Of a stretch of DNA of 51,661 bases, positions 49,831 to 51,661 are shown one piece after another; positions within the stretch are counted from its first letter, which is position 1, and every line of letters begins with the position of its first letter. The notes under the pieces were generated by a model that worked only from the letters and a program-made list of their open reading frames with translations, did no database searches and was not told the DNA's origin. Position numbers and translations under genes: made by a program. Source of the DNA: Treponema sp. (GTDB lineage Bacteria > Spirochaetota > Spirochaetia > Treponematales > Treponemataceae); NCBI GenBank assembly GCA_024693715.1, contig JAILKS010000002.1:1-51661 (forward strand), written 5' to 3'.

Positions 49831-51661
49831 ACATGCCAAAATCAAGGCATGGATTGAAGAATGTGTTAAGATGTGTGAACCTGATGACGTTTATGTTTGT
49901 GACGGTTCTACAGCTGAATATGACCGCTTGATGAAAAAATGTGTAGACGCTGGTCTTGCAACCCCATTGGCAAAGAAACCAAACAGTTTCCTTTTCCGCT
50001 CACTTCCTAGCGATGTTGCACGTGTTGAAGGACGTACATTCATCTCTTCTGTAAAAGAAGAAGATGCAGGTCCAACTAACCACTGGATTGATCCTGTTGA
50101 ATTAAAAGCAACAATGAAAGGATTGTACCAGGGATGTATGCACGGACGTACAATGTATGTAATCCCATTCTGTATGGGTCCTCTTGGTTCTCCAATCTCT
50201 AAGAACGGTATTGAACTTACTGACTCTGAATACGTTGTTTTGAACATGGATATCATGACTCGCGCTGGAAAAAAAGTTCTTGATGTAATCGGTACAGACG
50301 GTGAATTCGTTCCATGTCTCCACTCAGTTGGAAAACCATTGAACAACGGCGAAAAAGACAACGGAATCTGGCCATGTGCTGATGTTGAACACAAATATAT
50401 TTCACAGTTCCCTGAAGAACACCTCATCTGGTCTTACGGTTCAGGATACGGTGGAAACGCATTGCTCGGTAAAAAATGTTTTGCCCTTCGTATTGCTACT
50501 GTTTTGGCTCGCGAAGAAGGCTGGCTTGCTGAACACATGCTCATTCTTAAGCTTACAAACCCACAGGGCGAAGTAAAATATGTAACAGGTGCTTTCCCAT
50601 CTGCTTGTGGTAAAACAAACCTCGCTATGTTGATTCCTACTATCCCTGGATGGAAGGTTGAAACTGTTGGTGATGATATTGCATGGATGAAATTCGGAAA
50701 GGATGGACGTCTTTACGCTATCAACCCAGAAGCAGGATTCTTCGGAGTTGCTCCAGGAACTTCTGAACAGTCTAACAAGAACGCTCTTGTTTCAGCTGAA
50801 AAGAATACAATCTATACAAACTGTGCTCTTACTGAAGATGGAGACATCTGGTGGGAAGGAATTGGATATCCTGCAAAGGGTAAGCTTGTTGACTGGAAGG
50901 GAAATACTCGTGATGCTCTTCCTAAGGACAAGTCTCCTAAGGGTGAAGAATTCGCTCATCCAAATGCTCGCTTTACAGCTCCTGCTAAGCAGTGTCCATG
51001 TATTGCATCTGACTGGGAATCTCCAGAAGGTGTACCTATTTCTGCTATCCTCTTTGGTGGACGTCGTCCTTCTACTGTACCTCTTGTACACCAGAGCCGC
51101 TCTTGGAACCACGGTGTATTCCTTGGATCTATCGTAGGTTCAGAAATCACTGCTGCTTCTACAATCAACGCTGACGAAGTTGGTAAGATTCGCCGTGACC
51201 CATTCGCTATCATTCCATTCTGTGGATACAACATGGGTGACTACTTCCAGCACTGGATTGACGTAGGTGCTAAGGCTGATCAGGACAAGCTTCCTAAGAT
51301 CTTCTACGTAAACTGGTTCCGCAAGGACGACAACAATGCTGACCTCCCAGGTGGATTCATGTGGCCAGGATACGGTGATAACAGCCGTGTTCTTGAGTGG
51401 ATCTTCGATCGCTGTGACGGAAAAGACAACTATGTTGATACACCTATCGGATTTATGCCAAAAGAAGGTGCTATCAATACTGACGGTCTTGCTGACTGCT
51501 ACAAGAAGACTCTTCCAGAAATCCTCAAGGTTGATGTTGAAGGATGGAAGAAAGAGGTTAAGGATATTCGTGAAAACCACTATCCAAAGTTCGGAAAGCA
51601 TCTTCCAAAAGAACTCAATGCTATTCTTGACGACCTCGAGAGCCGCTTGAACAAGGCATAA
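49811..51661 (+). CDS. pckG: Phosphoenolpyruvate carboxykinase (GTP)
   Basis: A 616-residue GTP-dependent PEP carboxykinase that interconverts oxaloacetate plus GTP and PEP plus CO2 plus GDP. The P-loop SACGKTN (264-270) with the reactive Cys266, the [12 protein letters not shown] nucleotide block, the [31 protein letters not shown] metal region and the [10 protein letters not shown] segment are intact; length is typical of the GTP class, not the shorter ATP class. In succinate-forming gut bacteria it usually runs toward oxaloacetate, fixing CO2. C-ending and G-ending codons of highly expressed genes are common. A tandem repeat covers the start. The stop codon is the last base of the window. 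Confidence 0.97.
   Translation: MTLNDIKHAKIKAWIEECVKMCEPDDVYVCDGSTAEYDRLMKKCVDAGLATPLAKKPNSFLFRSLPSDVARVEGRTFISSVKEEDAGPTNHWIDPVELKATMKGLYQGCMHGRTMYVIPFCMGPLGSPISKNGIELTDSEYVVLNMDIMTRAGKKVLDVIGTDGEFVPCLHSVGKPLNNGEKDNGIWPCADVEHKYISQFPEEHLIWSYGSGYGGNALLGKKCFALRIATVLAREEGWLAEHMLILKLTNPQGEVKYVTGAFPSACGKTNLAMLIPTIPGWKVETVGDDIAWMKFGKDGRLYAINPEAGFFGVAPGTSEQSNKNALVSAEKNTIYTNCALTEDGDIWWEGIGYPAKGKLVDWKGNTRDALPKDKSPKGEEFAHPNARFTAPAKQCPCIASDWESPEGVPISAILFGGRRPSTVPLVHQSRSWNHGVFLGSIVGSEITAASTINADEVGKIRRDPFAIIPFCGYNMGDYFQHWIDVGAKADQDKLPKIFYVNWFRKDDNNADLPGGFMWPGYGDNSRVLEWIFDRCDGKDNYVDTPIGFMPKEGAINTDGLADCYKKTLPEILKVDVEGWKKEVKDIRENHYPKFGKHLPKELNAILDDLESRLNKA

Noticed and set aside
49891..50427. Long open frame on the minus strand inside pckG (and a similar one at 51140-51601)
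   Set aside because: They lie antisense to a highly conserved gene, have no ribosome site and their composition is that of the complementary strand of coding sequence.

Overview
The window reads as a chromosome segment from a plant-fibre-degrading Treponema of the gut or rumen type. This rests on the AT-rich base composition, the many short-signal lipoproteins, the spirochaete-style bat operon (MoxR, DUF58, von Willebrand proteins), a LacI-type sensor fused to GGDEF, and a scattered cellulose/cellobiose toolkit. The genus is an inference. No rRNA, tRNA, phage, insertion sequence or CRISPR array was seen. Coding density is high and no gap reaches 300 bases; the largest is about 170 bases at 16434-16604.

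Layout. 1-13: first codons of a divergent gene leaving the window. 152-3717: a LacI regulator and a GH94 cellobiose phosphorylase, each with a similar 15-base operator just downstream of its -10 box. 3802-8373: fructosamine-kinase-like protein, a pyridoxamine-oxidase-fold protein, a small membrane protein, exonuclease III and a Na/Pi transporter. 8438-9939: a lipoprotein and a phosphoesterase. 12854 down to 9940 (minus strand): clpP, a UPF0158-GNAT fusion, a free-standing DbpA-type RNA-binding domain and a metallo-beta-lactamase-fold hydrolase. 12930-16433: a second LacI almost matching the first, the RlpA lytic transglycosylase and a large unknown protein whose 3' end carries a duplicated 42-base element. 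16605-19330 (minus): TraB-family and TPR lipoprotein pair. 19390-24245: unknown membrane-anchored protein, ABC-F factor EttA, GH1 beta-glucosidase. 24248-27052: GH43 and a GH5 lipoprotein. 27116-31017: adk, argD and a sugar-sensor diguanylate cyclase. 31066-36561: ABC-F protein with an SH3 lipoprotein, and a double-receiver protein with a PHP phosphatase. 36646-39738: DksA-like protein, infA, tyrS, DnaJ-like protein, small unknown. 39793-42348 (minus): aminotransferase and solute-binding lipoprotein. 42428-49661: seven-gene bat operon. 49811-51661: GTP-dependent PEP carboxykinase.

How the genes work together. The GH5 lipoprotein can cut beta-glucan outside the cell, GH43 points to arabinoxylan side chains, and the cytoplasmic GH94 and GH1 enzymes finish cellobiose by phosphorolysis or hydrolysis; PEPCK fits a succinate-type fermentation. 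The LacI pair and the LacI-GGDEF protein are likely sugar inputs. The most unusual points are the shared LacI operator, an internal lipobox marking a BatB-BatC fusion, a BatD protein carrying a BatE-like TM-SH3 tail, the REC-STAS-like-REC protein, the repeated hairpin element at 16428-16583, and a recurrent promoter-next-to-ATG layout without Shine-Dalgarno sequence that predicts leaderless mRNAs.
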